Source: Saccoglossus kowalevskii | Taxonomy: Eukaryota > Hemichordata > Enteropneusta > Harrimaniidae | Direction: 5' to 3' | NCBI RefSeq assembly: GCF_000003605.2 | Contig: NW_003117559.1 | Location: 1 to 60,149 of the forward strand | Length of the DNA stretch: 60,149 nt | Shown here: piece after piece, positions 25,931 to 40,680 of the stretch | Numbering within the stretch: position 1 is the first letter of the stretch | How the letters are laid out: each line of letters starts with the position of its first letter | Notes under the pieces: generated by a model | What the model was told of the DNA's origin: nothing | The model's input: the letters and a program-made list of their open reading frames with translations, nothing else | Databases searched by the model: none | Made by a program: the position numbers and the translations under genes

Positions 25931-28900
25931 GTCTCTGGTATGGTAATCTAAGATTGAATGGCAATTGTACATTACATACACCCTAACCAATGTCTCTGGT
26001 ATGGCAATCTAAGAGTGAATGGCAATTGTACATTACATACACCCTAACCAATGTTCTTCGAATATGGTAATCTATGGGTGAATGGCAATTGCACATTACA
26101 TACACCCTAACCAATGTCCCTGGTATGGTAATCTAAGAGTGAATGGCAATTGCACATTACATACACTCTAACCAATGTCATTCGTATATGGTAATCTAAG
26201 ATTGAATGGCAATAGCACATTACATACACCCTAACCAATGTCCCTGGTATGGTAATCTAACAGTGAATGGCAATTGCACATTACATACACCCTAACCAAT
26301 GTCCCTGGCATAGTATTCTAAGATTGAATGGCAATTGCACATTACATACACCCTAGCTGATGTCCCTGGCATAGAAATCTAAGAGTGAATGGCAATTGCA
26401 CATTACATACACCCTAACCAATGTCCTTCGTATATGGTAATCTTAGAGTGAATGGCAATTGCACATTACATACATCTTAACCAATGTCCCTGGTATGGTA
26501 ATCTAAGATTGAATGGCAATTGCACATTACATACACCCTATAACCAATGTCTCTGGTATGGTAATCTAATTTTGAACGGCAATTGCACATTACATACACC
26601 ATAACCAATGTCCCTGGTATGGTAATCTAAGATTGAATGGCAATTGCACATTACATACACCCTAACCAATGTCCCTGGCATAGTAATCTAAGATTGAATG
26701 GCAATTGCACATTACATACACCCTAGCTGATGTCCCTGGCATAGAAATCTAAGAGTGAATGGCAATTGCACATTACATACACCCTAACCAATGTCCTTCG
26801 TATACGGTAATCTTAGAGTGAATGGCAATTGCACATTACATACACCCTAACCAATGTCCCTGGCATGGTAATCTAAGAGTGAATGGCAATTGCACATTAC
26901 ATACATCTTAACCAATGTCCCTGGTATGGTAATCTAAGATTGAATGGCAATTGCACATTACATACACCCTAACCAATGTCTCTGGTATGGTAATCTAATT
27001 TTGAACGGCAATTGCACATTACATACACCATAACCAATGTCCCTGGTATGGTAATCTAAGATTGAATGGCAATTGCACATTACATACACCCTAACCAATG
27101 TCCCTGGTAAGATAATCTAAGAGTGAATGGCAATTGCACATTACATACACCCTAACCAATGTCCTTTGTAAATGGTAATCTAAGATTGAATGGCAATTGC
27201 ATATTACATACACCTTAACCAATGTCCCTGGTATGGTAATCTAAGATTGAATGGCAATTGCACATTACATACACCTTAACCAATGTCTCTGGTATGGTAA
27301 TCTATGATTGAATGGCAATTGCACATTACGTACACCCTAACCAATGTCCCTGGTATGGTAATCTAAGAGTGAATGGCAATTGCACATTACATACACCATT
27401 GCTGATGTCCCTGGTATGGTAATCTAAGAGTGAATGGCAATTGCACATTACATACACCCTAACCAATGTCCCTGGTATGGTAATCTAAGAGTGAATGGCA
27501 ATTACACATTACATACACCCTAACCAATGTCCCTGGAATGGTAATCTAAGAGTGAATGGCAATTGTACATTACATACACCCTAACCAATGTCGCTGGCAT
27601 AGTAATCTAAGAGTGAATGGTAATTGTACATTACATACACCCTAACCAATGTCCCTGGTATGGTAATCTAAGAGTGAATGGCAATTGCACATTACATACA
27701 CCCTAACCAATGTCCCTGGTATGGTAATCTAAGAGCGAATGGCAATTGCACATTACATACACCCAAACCAATGTCCCTGGTATGGTAATCTAAGAGTGAA
27801 TGGCAATTGCACATTACATACACCCTAACCAATGTCATTCGTATATGGTAATTTAAGATTGAATGGCAATTGTACATTACATACACCCTAACCAATGTCT
27901 CTGGTATGGTAATCTAAGATTGAATGGCAATTGCACATTACATACACCCTAACCAATATCCCTGGTATGGTAATCTAAGAGTGAATGGCAATTGCACATT
28001 ACATACACCCTAACCAATGTCATTCGTATATGGTAATCTAAGATTGAATGGCAATTGCACATTACATACACCCTAGCTGATGTCCCTGGCATAGTAATCT
28101 AAGAGTGAATGGCAATTGCACATTACATACACCCTAACCAATGTCCCTGGTATGGTAATCTAAGAGTGAATGGCAATTACACATTACATACACCCTAACC
28201 AATGTCCTTCGTATATGGTAATCTTAGAGTGAATGGCAATTGCACATTACATACACCCTAACCAATGTCCCTGGCATGGTAATCTAAGAGTGAATGGCAA
28301 TTGCACATTACATACATCTTAACCAATGTCCCTGGTATGGTAATCTAAGATTGAATGGCAATTGCACATTACATACACCCTAACCAATGTCTCTGGTATG
28401 GTAATCTAATTTTGAACGGCAATTGCACATTACATACACCATAAACAATGTCCCTGGTATGGTAATCTAAGATTGAATGGCAATTGCATATTACATACAC
28501 CCTAACCAATGTCTCTGGTATGGTAATCTAATTTTGAACGGCAATTGCACTTTACATACACCATAACCAATGTCCCTGGTATGGTAATCTAAGCTTGAAT
28601 GGCAATTGCACATTACATACACCCTAACCAATGTCCTTCGTATATGGTAATCTTAGAGTGAATGGCAATTGCACATTACATACACCCTAACCAATGTCCC
28701 TGGCATGGTAATCTAAGAGTGAATGGCAATTGCACATTACATACATATTAACCAATGTCCCTGGTATGGTAATCTAAGATTGAATGGCAATTGCACATTA
28801 CATACACCCTAACCAATGTCTCTGGTATGGTAATCTAATTTTGAACGGCAATTGCACATTACATACACCATAACCAATGTCCCTGGTATGGTAATCTAAG

Positions 28901-30480
28901 ATTGAATGGCAATTGCACATTACATACACCCTAACCAATGTCCCTGGTATGGTAATCTAAGATTGAATGGCAATTGCACATTACATACACCCTAACCAAT
29001 GTCCCTGGTATGATAATCTAAGAGTGAATGGCAATTGCACATTACATACACCCTAACCAATGTCCTTCGTAAATGGTAATCTAAGATTGAATGGCAATTG
29101 CATATTACATACACCTTAACCAATGTCCCTGGTATGGTAATCTAAGATTGAATGGCAATTGCACATTACATACACCCTAACCAATGTCTCTGGTATGGTA
29201 ATCTATGATTGAATGGCAATTGCACATTACATACACCCTAACCAATGACCCTGGTATGGTAATCTAAGAGTGAATGGCAATTGCACATTACATACACCCT
29301 TGCTGATGTCCCTGGTATATTAATCTAAGAGTGAATGGCAATTGCACATTACATACACCATAACCAATGTGCCTGGTATGGTAATCTAAGAGTGAATGGC
29401 AATTGTACATTACATACACCCTAACCAATGTCGCTGGCATAGTAATCTAAGAGTGAATGGTAATTGTACATTACATACACCCTAACCAATGTCCCTGGTA
29501 TGGTAATCTAAGAGTGAATGGCAATTGCACATTACATACACCCTAACCAATGTCCCTGGTATGGTAATCTAAGATTGTATGGCAATTGCACATTACATAC
29601 ACCCTAACCAATGTCCCTGGTATGGTAATCTAAGAGTGAATGGCAATTGCACATTACATACACCCTAACCAATGTCCCTGGTATGGTAATCAAAGATTAA
29701 ATGGCAATTGCACATTACATACACCCTAACCAATGTCCCTGGTATGGTAATCAAAGAGTGAATGGCAATTGTACATTACATACACTCTAACCAATGTCCC
29801 TGGTATGATAATCTAAGAGTGAATGGCAATTGCACATCACATACACCCTAACCAATGTCCTTCGTAAATGGTAATCTAAGATTGAATGGCAATTGCATAT
29901 TACATACACCTTAACCAATGTCCCTGGTATGGTAATCTAAGATTGAATGGCAATTGCACATTACATACACCCTAACCAATGTCTCTGGTATGGTAATCTA
30001 TGATTGAATGGCAATTGCACATTACATACACCCTAACCAATGTCTCTGGTATGGTAATCTATGATTGAATGGCAATTGCACATTACATACACCCTAACCA
30101 ATGTCCCTGGTATGGTAATCTAAGAGTGAATGGCAATTGCACATTACATACACCCTTGCTGATGTCCCTGGTATGGTAATCTAAGAGTGAATGGCAATTG
30201 CACATTACATACACCCTAACCAATGTCCCTGGTATGGTAATCTAAGAGTGAATGGCAATTGTACATTACATACACCCTAACCAATGTCGCTGGCATAGTA
30301 ATCTAAGAGTGAATGGTAATTGTACATTACATACACCCTAACCAATGTCCCTGGTATGGTAATCTAAGAGTGAATGGCAATTGCACATTACATACACCCT
30401 AACCAATGTCCCTGGTATGGTAATCTAAGAGCGAATGGCAATTGCACATTACATACACCCAAACCAATGTCCCTGGTATG
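25930..30480 (+). repeat. CTTAGAG cassette region, 63-mer-rich
   Basis: CTTAGAG copies at 26,443, 26,813, 28,224 and 28,653 are separated by 370, 1,411 and 429 bases. The segment 28,190-28,480 is repeated in tandem at 28,619-28,909. Recurrent units are CTAGCTGATG/GGCATAGAAATC, CATCTTAACC, CTAATTTTG/AACGGC, TTCGTAAATGG/GCATATTAC, CTTGCTGATG and AGAGCGAATGG with CACCCAAACC. An extra TA sits in CCCTATAACC near 26,540. Confidence 0.82.
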
Positions 30481-30519
30481 GGAATCTAATAGTGAATGGC
30501 AATTGCACATTACATACAC

Positions 30520-30810
30520 CCTAACCAAAGTCATTCGTATATGGTAATCTAAGATTGAATGGCAATTGTACATTACATACACCCTAACCCAATGTCTCTG
30601 GTATGGTAATCTAAGAGTGAATGGCAATTGCACATTACATACACCCTAACCAATGTCTCTGGTGTTGTAATCTAAGATTTGAATGGCAATTGCACATTAC
30701 ATACACCCTAACCAATGTCCCTGGTATGGTAATTAAGATTGAATGGCAATTGCAACATTACATACACCATAACCAATGTCCCTGGTGTTGTAATATAAGA
30801 TTTGAATGGC
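30520..30810 (+). other. Indel cluster (probable sequence error)
   Basis: Single-base changes such as CTAACCCAATG, AAGATTTGAATGG (twice), GGTAATTAAG and TGCAACATTAC cluster in about 290 bases. They create chance open frames at 30,388-30,633 (-) and 30,621-30,860 (+), whose translations are read-through satellite. Neither frame is a gene. Confidence 0.7.
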
Positions 30811-32880
30811 AATTGCACATTACATACACCCTAACCAATGTCTCTGGTATGGTAATCTAAGATTGAATGGCAATTGCACATTACATACACCCTAACCAAT
30901 GTCCCTGGTGTTGTAATCTAAGATTGAATGGCAATTGCACATTACATACACCCTAACCAATGTCCTTCGTATATGGTAATCTATGAGTGAATGGCAATTG
31001 CACATTACATACACCCTAACTAATGTCCCTGGTATGGTAATCTAAGATTGAATGGCAATTGCACATTACATGCAACCTAACCAATGTCTCTGGTATGGCA
31101 ATCTAAGAGTGAATGGCAATTGTACATTACATACACCCTAACCAATGTCCTTCGTATATGGTAATCTATGAGTGAATGGCAATTGCACATTACATACACC
31201 CTAACCAATGTCCCTGGTATGGTAATATAAGATTGAATGGCAATTGCACATTACATGCAACCTAACCAATGTCTCTGGTATGGCAATCTAAGAGTGAATG
31301 GCAATTGTACATTACATACACCCTAACCAACGTCTCTGGTATGGTAATCTAAGATTGAATGGCAATTTCCAATTACATACACCATAACCAATGTCTCTGG
31401 TATGGTAATCTAATATTGAACGGCAATTGCACATTACATACACCATAACCAATGTCCCTGGTATAGTAATCTAAGATTGAATGGCAATTGCACATTACAT
31501 ACACCATAACCAATGTCTCTGGTATGGTAATCTAATATTGAACGGCAATTGCACATTACATACACCCTAACCAATGTCCTTCGTAAATGGTAATCTAAGA
31601 TTGAATGGCAATTGCACATTACATACACCCTAACCAATGTCTCTGGTATGGTAATCTATGATTGAATGGCAATTGTACATTACATACACCCTAACCAATG
31701 TCCCTGGTATGGTAATCTAAGAGTGAATGGCAATTGCACATTACATACACCCTAACCAATGTCCCTGGTATGGTAATCTAAGAGCGAATGGCAATTGCAC
31801 ATTACATACACCCAAACCAATGTCCCTGGTATGGTAATCTAAGAGTGAATGGCAATTGCACATTACATACACCCTAACCAATGTCATTCGTATATGGTAA
31901 TCTAAGATTGAATGGCAATTGTACATTACATACACCCTAACCAATGTCTCTGGTATGGTAATCTAAGATTGAATGGCAATTGCACATTACATACACCCTA
32001 ACCAATGTCCCTGGTATGGTAATCTAAGAGTGAATGGCAATTGCACATTACATACACCCTAACCAATGTCATTCGTATATGGTAATCTAAGATTGAATGG
32101 CAATTGTACATTACATACACCCTAACCAATGTCTCTGGTATGGTAATCTAAGATTGAATGGCAATTGCACATTATATACAGCCTAACCAATGTCTCTGGT
32201 ATGGTAATCTAAGAGTGAATGGCAATTGCACATTACATACACCATAACCAATGTCCCTGGTATGGTAATCTAATATTGAATGGCAATTGTACATTACATA
32301 CACCCTAACCAATGTCCTTCGTATATGGTAATCTATGAGTGAATGGCAATTGCACATTACATACACCCTAACCAATGTCCCTGGTATGGTAATCTAAGAT
32401 TGAATGGCAATTGCACATTACATACACCCTAACCAATGTCCCTGGTATGGTAATCTAAGATTGAATGGCAATTGCACATTACATACACCCTAACCAATGT
32501 CCCTGGTATGGTAATCTAAGATTGAATGGCAATTGCACATTACATACACCCTAACCAATGTCCCTGGTGTTGTAATCTAAGATTGAATGGCAATTGCACA
32601 TTACATACACCCAAACCAATGTCCTTCGTATATGGTAATCTATGAGTGAATGGCAATTGCACATTACATACACCCTAACTAATGTCCCTGGTATGGTAAT
32701 CTAAGATTGAATGGCAATTGCACATTACATACACCCTAACCAACGTCCTTCGTATATGGTAATCTATGAGTGAATGGCAATTGCACATTACATACACCCT
32801 AACCAATGTTCTTCGTATATGGGAATCTATGAGTGAATGGCAATTGCACATTACATACACCCTAACCAATGTCCCTGGTA
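30810..32880 (+). repeat. GTGTTG, AGAGCG and 63-mer cassettes
   Basis: Starts with GTGTTG units (30,787 and 30,908) and a TTCGTATATGG 63-mer as at 2.2-3.0 kb. The stretch 31,400-31,970 recurs at 41,304-41,874 (offset 9,904) and at 43.27-43.69 kb (11,868), then 43.79 kb onward (12,051). The end, 32,160-32,870, copies 20.08-20.79 kb. Confidence 0.86.
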
Positions 32881-34450
32881 TGGTAATCTAAGAGTGAATG
32901 GCAATTGCACATTACATGCACCCTAACCAATGTCCCTGGTATGGTAATCTAAGATTGAATGATAATTGCACATTACATGCAACCTAGCCAATGTCTCTGG
33001 TATGGTAATCTAAGAGTGAATGGCAATTGCACATTACATACACCCTAACCAATGTCCCTGGTATGGTAATCTAAGAGTGAATGGCAATTGCACATTACAT
33101 ACACCCTAACCAATGTCCCTGGTATGGTAATCTAAGAGTGAATGGCAATTGCACATTACATGCACCCTAACCAATGTCCCTGGTATGGTAATCTAAGATT
33201 GAATGGCAATTGCACATTGCATGCAACCTAACCAATGTCTCTGGTATGGTAATCTAAGAGTGAATGGCAATTGCACATTACATGCACCCTAACCAATGTC
33301 CCTGGTATGGTAATCTAAGAGTGAATGGCAATTGCACATTACATACACCCTAACCAATGTCCCTGGTATGGTAATCTAAGATTGAATGGCAATTGCACAT
33401 TACATGCAACCTAACCAATGTCTCTGGTATGGTAATCTATGAGTGAATGGCAATTGCACATTACATACACCCTAACCAATGTCCCTGGTATGGTAATCTA
33501 AGATTGAATGGCAATTGCACATTACATGCAACCTAACCAATGTCTCTGGTATGGCAATCTAAGAGTGAATGGCAATTGTACATTACATACACCCTAACCA
33601 ACGTCTCTGGTATGGTAATCTAAGATTGAATGGCAATTGCACATTACATACACCCTAACCAATGTCTCTGGTATGGTAATCTAAGAGTGAATGGCAATTG
33701 CACATTACATGCAACCTAACCAATGTCTCTGGTATGGTAATCTAAGATTGAATGGCAATTGCACATTACATGCAACCTAACCAATGTCTCTGGTATGGTA
33801 ATCTAAGATTGAATGGCAATTGCACATTACATGCAACCTAACCAATGTCTCTGGTATGATAATCTAAGAGTGAATGGCAATTGCACATTACATGCAACCT
33901 AACCAATGTCTCTGGTATGGTAATCTAAGAGTGAATGGCAATTGCACATTACATGCAACCTAACCAATGTCTCTGGTATGGTAATCTAAGATTGAATGGC
34001 AATTGTACATTACATGCACCCTAACCAATGTCCCTGGTATGGTAATCTAAGATTGAATGGTAATTGCACATTACATGCAACCTAACCAATGTCTCTGGTA
34101 TGGTTATCTAAGATTGAATGGCAATTGCACATTACATGCAATCTAACCAATGTCTCTGGTATGGTAATCTAAGAGTGAATGGCAATTGCACATTACATAC
34201 ACCCTAACCAATGTCTCTGGTATGGTAATCTAAGAGTGATTGGCAATTGCACATTACATACACCCTAACCAATGTCTCTGGTATGGTAATCAAAGATTGA
34301 ATGGCAATTGCACATTACATACACCCTAACCAATGTCCCTGGTATGGTAACCTAAGATTGAATGGCAATTGCACATTACATACACCCTAACCAATGTCTC
34401 TGGTATGGTAATCTAAGATTGAATGGCAATTGTACATTACATACACCCTA
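32880..34450 (+). repeat. 1.7-kb cassette, copy at 33 kb
   Basis: GAATGATAATT (32,961), GCATGCAAC (33,219), GGTATGATAATC (33,858), GGTTATC (34,104) and GGTAATCAAAG (34,291) follow the order of 6.75-8.03 kb and 12.3-13.3 kb. One monomer present at 13,441-13,501 is absent here. There are no 63-mers. Confidence 0.87.
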
Positions 34451-36370
34451 ACCAATGTCCCTGGTATGGCAATCTAAGATTGAATGGCAATTACACATTA
34501 TATATACTCTAACCAATGTCCTTGGTACGGCAATCTAAGATTGAATGGCAATTGCACATTACATACACCATAACCAATGTCCCTGGTATGACAATCTAAG
34601 ATTGAATGGCAATTGCACATTACATACAGCCTAACCAATGTTTCTGGTACGGCAATCTAAGATTGAATGGCAATTGCACATTACATACACCCTAGCCGAT
34701 GTCCCTGGTACGGCAATCTAAGAGTGAATGGCAATTACACATTATATACACTCTAACCAATGTCCTTGGTACGGCAATCTAAGATTGAATGGCAATTTCA
34801 CATTACATACACCTTAACCAATGTCCCTGGAATGGTAATCTAAGATTGAATGGCAATTTCACATTACATACACCTTAACCAATGTCCCTGGTACGGCAAT
34901 CTAAGATTGAATGGCAATTGCACATTACATACAACCTAGCCGATGTCCCTGGTACGGCAATCTAAGAGTGAATGGCAATTACACATTATATACACTCTAA
35001 CCAATGTCCTTGGTACGGCAATCTAAGATTGAATGGCAATTTCACATTACATACACCCTAACCAATGTCTCTGGTATGGTAATCTAAGATTGAATGGCAA
35101 TTGTACATTACATACACCTTAACCAATGTCCCTGGTATGGCAATCTAAGATTGAATGGCAATTACACATTATATACACTCTAACCAATGTCCTTGGTACG
35201 GCAATCTAAGATTGTATGGCAATTTCACATTACATACACCTTAACCAATGTCCCTGGTACAGCAATCTAAGATTGAATGGCAATTGCACATTATATACAC
35301 TCTAACCAATGTCCTTGGTACGGCATTCTAAGATTGAATGGCAATTACACATTATATACACTCTAACCAATGTCCTTGGTACGGCAATCTAAGATTGTAT
35401 GGCAATTTCACATTACATACACCATAACCAATGTCCCTGGTATGGCAATCTAAGATTGAATGGCAATTGCACATTACATACAGCCTAACCAATGTTTCTG
35501 GTACGGCAATCTAAGATTGAATGGTAATTGCACATTACACACACCCTAGCCGATGTCCCTGGTACGGTAATCTAAGATTGAATGGCAATTGTACACTGCA
35601 CACACCCTAACCAATGTCCCTGTTATGGTAATCTAAGAGTGAATGGCAATTGTACATTACATACACCCTAACCAATGTCCCTGGTATGGTAATCTAAGAT
35701 TGAATGGCAATTGCACATTACATACACCCTAACCAATGTCCCTGGTATGGTAATCTAAGATTGAATGGCAATTGCACTTTACATACACCCTTGCCGATGT
35801 CCCTGGTATGGTAATCTAAGAGTGAATGGCAATTGTACATTACATACACCCTAGCCGATGTCCCTGGTATGGTAATCTAAGAGTGAATGGCAATTGCACA
35901 TTACATACAACCTAACTAACGTGTCTGGTATGGTAATCTAAGACTGAATTGCAATTGTACATTACATACACCCTAACCAATGTCTCTGGTATGGTAATCT
36001 AAGATTAAATGGCAATTGCACATTACATACACCCTAACCAATATCCCTGGTATGGTAATCTAAGAGTGAATGGCAATTACATATTACATACAACATAACC
36101 AATGTCCCTGGTATGGTAATCTAAGAGTGAATGGCAATTGTACATTACATACACCCTAACCAATGTCCCTGGCGTAGTAATCTAAGATTGAATGGCAATT
36201 GTACATTACATACACCCTAACCAACGTCTCTGGTATAGTAATCTAAGACTGAATAGCAATTGTACATTACATACACCCTAACCAATGTCCTTCGTATATG
36301 GTAATCTAAGATTGAATGGCAATTGCACATTACATACACCCTAACCAATGTCCCTGGTATGGTAATCTAA
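34020..36370 (+). repeat. 2.35-kb megablock, copy A
   Basis: Matches 37,194-39,544 at constant offset 3,174 (GGTTATC 34,104/37,278; TATGACAATC 34,590/37,764; TGTACACT-type 35,590/38,764). It contains a CATGCAACC start, a TACGGCAATC block (34,470-35,560) and a TGTACACT-to-GACTGAATAG cassette. Private differences are few, for example CACTGCACAC here against CACTACACAC in copy B. Confidence 0.92.
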
Positions 36371-37194
36371 GATTGAATGGCAATTTCACATTACATACAC
36401 CTTAACCAATGTCCCTGGTATGGCAATCTAAGATTGAATGGCAATTACACATTATATACACTCTAACCAATGTCCTTGGTACGGCAATCTAAGATTGTAT
36501 GGCAATTTCACATTACATACACCTTAACCAATGTCCCTGGTACAGCAATCTAAGATTGAATGGCAATTGCACATTATATACACTCTAACCAATGTCCTTG
36601 GTACGGCAATCTAAGATTGAATGGCAATTACACATTATATACACTCTAACCAATGTCCTTGGTACGGCAATCTAAGATTGTATGGCAATTTCACATTACA
36701 TACACCATAACCAATGTCCCTGATATGGCAATCTAAGATTGAATGGCAATTGCACATTACATACAACCTAGCCGATGTCCCTGGTACGGCAATCTAAGAG
36801 TGAATGGCAATTACACATTATATACACCCTAAGCAATGTCTCTGGTATGGTAATCAAAGATTGAATGGCAATTGCACATTACATACACCCTAACCAATGT
36901 CCCTGGTATGGTAATCTAAGATTGAATGGCAATTGCACATTACATACACCCTAACCAATGTCTCTGGTATGGTAATCTAAGATTGAATGGCAATTGTACA
37001 TTACATACACCCTAACCAATGTCCCTGGTATGGTAATCTAAGATTGAATGGCAATTACACATTATATATACTCTAACCAATGTCCTTGGTACGGCAATCT
37101 AAGATTGAATAGCAATTGCACATTACATACACCATAACCAATGTCCCTGGTATGACAATCTAAGATTGAATGGCAATTGCACATTACATGTACC
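36370..37194 (+). repeat. TACGGCAATC spacer block between megablocks
   Basis: Begins as a copy of 35,090 onward (TACAGCAATC at 35,261 and 36,544, offset 1,283), then passes through CCTAAGCAATG and GGTAATCAAAG units and ends at CATGTACCC (about 37,188), where it switches into megablock copy B. Confidence 0.85.
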
Positions 37195-39544
37195 CTAACC
37201 AATGTCCCTAGTATGGTAATCTAAGATTGAATGGTAATTGCACATTACATGCAACCTAACCAATGTCTCTGGTATGGTTATCTAAGATTGAATGGCAATT
37301 GCACATTACATGCAACCTAACCAATGTCTCTGGTATGGTAATCTAAGAGTGAATGGCAATTGCACATTACATACACCCTAACCAATGTCCCTGGTATGGT
37401 AATCTAAGAGTGAATGGCAATTGCACATTACATACACCCTAACCAATGTCTCTGGTATGGTAATCAAAGATTGAATGGCAATTGCACATTACATACACCC
37501 TAACCAATGTCCCTGGTATGGTAATCTAAGATTGAATGGCAATTGCACATTACATACACCCTAACCAATGTCTCTGGTATGGTAATCTAAGATTGAATGG
37601 CAATTGTACATTACATACACCCGAACCAATGTCCCTGGTATGGCAATCTAAGATTGAATGGCAATTACACATTATATACACTCTAACCAATGTCCTTGGT
37701 ACGGCAATCTAAGATTGAATGGCAATTGCACATTACATACACCATAACCAATGTCCCTGGTATGACAATCTAAGATTGAATGACAATTGCACATTACATA
37801 CAGCCTAACCAATGTTTCTGGTACGGCAATCTAAGATTGAATGGCAATTGCACATTACATACACCCTAGCCGATGTCCCTGGTACGGCAATCTAAGAGTG
37901 AATGGCAATTACACATTATATACACTCTAACCAATGTCCTTGGTACGGCAATCTAAGATTGAATGGCAATTTCACATTACATACACCTTAACCAATGTCC
38001 CTGGTATGGTAATCTAAGATTGAATGGCAATTTCACATTACATACACCTTAACCAATGTCCCTGGTACGGCAATCTAAGATTGAATGGCAAATGCACATT
38101 ACATACAACCTAGCCGATGTCCCTGGTACGGCAATCTAAGAGTGAATGGCAATTACACATTATATACACTCTAACCAATGTCCTTGGTACGGCAATCTAA
38201 GATTGAATGGCAATTTCACATTACATACACCCTAACCAATGTCTCTGGTATGGTAATCTAAGATTGAATGGCAATTGTACATTACATACACCCTAACCAA
38301 TGTCCCTGGTATGGCAATCTAAGATTGAATGGCAATTACACATTATATACACTCTAACCAATGTCCTTGGTACGGCAATCTAAGATTGTATGGCAATTTC
38401 ACATTACAAACACCTTAACCAATGTCCCTGGTACAGCAATCTAAGATTGAATGGCAATTGCACATTATATACACTCTAACCAATGTCCTTGGTACGGCAA
38501 TCTAAGATTGAATGGCAATTACACATTATATACACTCTAACCAATGTCCTTGGTACGGCAATCTAAGATTGTATGGCAATTTCACATTACATACACCATA
38601 ACCAATGTCCCTGGTATGGCAATCTAAGATTGAATGGCAATTGCACATTACATACAGCCTAACCAATGTTTCTGGTACGGCAATCTAAGATTGAATGGTA
38701 ATTGCACATTACACACACCCTAGCCGATGTCCCTGGTACGGTAATCTAAGATTGAATGGCAATTGTACACTACACACACCCTAACCAATGTCCCTGGTAT
38801 GGTAATCTAAGAGTGAATGGCAATTGTACATTACATACACCCTAACCAATGTCCCTGGTATGGTAATCTAAGATTGAATGGCAATTGCACATTACATACA
38901 CCCTAACCAATGTCCCTGGTATGGTAATCTAAGATTGAATGGCAATTGCACTTTACATACACCCTTGCCGATGTCCCTGGTATGGTAATCTAAGAGTGAA
39001 TGGCAATTGTACATTACATACACCCTAGCCGATGTCCCTGGTATGGTAATCTAAGAGTGAATGGCAATTGCACATTACATACAACCTAACTAACGTCTCT
39101 GGTATGGTAATCTAAGACTGAATTGCAATTGTACATTACATACACCCTAACCAATGTCTCTGATATGGTAATCTAAGATTAAATGGCAATTGCACATTAC
39201 ATACACCCTAACCAATGTCCCTGGTATGGTAATCTAAGAGTGAATGGCAATTACATATTACATACAACATAACCAATGTCCCTGGTATGGTAATCTAAGA
39301 GTGAATGGCAATTGTACATTACATACACCCTAACCAATGTCCCTGGCATAGTGATCTAAGATTGAATGGCAATTGTACATTACATACACCCTAACCAACG
39401 TCTCTGGTATAGTAATCTAAGACTGAATAGCAATTGTACATTACATACACCCTAACCAATGTCCTTCGTATATGGTAATCTAAGATTGAATGGCAATTGC
39501 ACATTACATACACCCTAACCAATGTCCCTGGTATGGTAATCTAA
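37194..39544 (+). repeat. 2.35-kb megablock, copy B
   Basis: Second copy of 34,020-36,370. It has a private GAATGACAATTG (about 37,786) that is also found at about 52,160 (offset 14,379), tying 37.66-38.09 kb to 52.04-52.47 kb. The TACGGCAATC part covers about 37,660-38,740 and the TGTACACT cassette starts at 38,764. Confidence 0.92.
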
Positions 39545-40205
39545 GAGTGAATGGCAATTGTACATTACATACACCCTAACCAATATCCCTGGCATAGTAA
39601 TCTAAGATTGAATGGCAATTGTACATTACATACACCCTAACCAACGTCTCTGGTATAGTAATCTAAGACTGAATAGCAATTGTACATTACATACACCCTA
39701 ACCAATGTCCCTGGTATGGTAATCTAAGATTGAATGGCAATTGCACATTACATGCAACCTAACCAATGTCTCTGGTATGGCAATCTAAGAGTGAATGGCA
39801 ATTGCACATTACATGCACCCTAACCAATGTCCCTGGTATGGTAATCTAAGATTGAATGGCAATTGCACATTGCATGCAACCTAACCAATGTCTCTGGTAT
39901 GGTAATCTAAGAGTGAATGGCAATTGCACATTACATGCGCCCTAACCAATGTCCCTGGTTTGGTAATCTAAGAGTGAAAGGTAATTGCACATTACATACA
40001 CCCTAACCAATGTCCCTGGTATGGTAATCTAAGATTGAATGGCAATTGCACATTACATGCAACCTAACCAATGTCTCTGGTATGGTAATCTAAGATTGAA
40101 TGGCAATTGCACATTACATACACCCTAACCAATGTCCCTGGTATGGTAATCTAAGATTGAATGGCAATTGCACATTACATGCAACCTAACCAATGTCTCT
40201 GGTAT
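38580..40205 (+). repeat. 1.6-kb segment duplicated at 48.08-49.70 kb
   Basis: Offset 9,497 is constant from TGTACACT (38,764) through CATGCGCCC (39,937). The strongest marker is a double private change, GGTTTGG followed by GTGAAAGGTAATTG (39,958/49,455). The copies diverge near 40,210/49,707. Confidence 0.93.
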
Positions 40206-40680
40206 GGTAATCTAAGATTGAATGGCAATTGCACATTACATGCAACCTAACCAATGTCTCTGGTATGATAATCTAAGAGTGAATGGCAATTGCACATTAC
40301 ATGCAACCTAACCAATGTCTCTGGTATGGTAATCTAAGAGTGAATGGCAATTGCACATTACATGCAACCTAACCAATGTCTCTGGTATGGTAATCTAAGA
40401 TTGAATGGCAATTGTACATTACATGCACCCTAACCAATGTCCCTAGTATGGTAATCTAAAATTGAATGGTAATTGCACATTACATGCAACCTAACCAATG
40501 TCTCTGGTATGGTTATCTAAAATTGAATGGCAATTGCACATTACATGCAACCTAACCAATGTCTCTGGTATGGTAATCTAAGAGTGAATGGCAATTGCAC
40601 ATTACATACACCCTAACCAATGTCCCTGGTATGGTAATCTAAGAGTGAATGGCAATTGCACATTACATACATCTTAACCA
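40205..40680 (+). repeat. CATGCAACC run
   Basis: Regular 61-mers with GGTATGATAATC, CCCTAGTATGG and GGTTATC, the standard order also seen near 7.6-7.9 and 12.8-13.1 kb. Two units here carry CTAAAATTG, not seen in the other copies. Confidence 0.8.

Noticed and set aside
26535-26545. TA insertion in CCCTATAACC as a functional variant
   Set aside because: A single 2-base insertion seen once; equally compatible with read error or private mutation.
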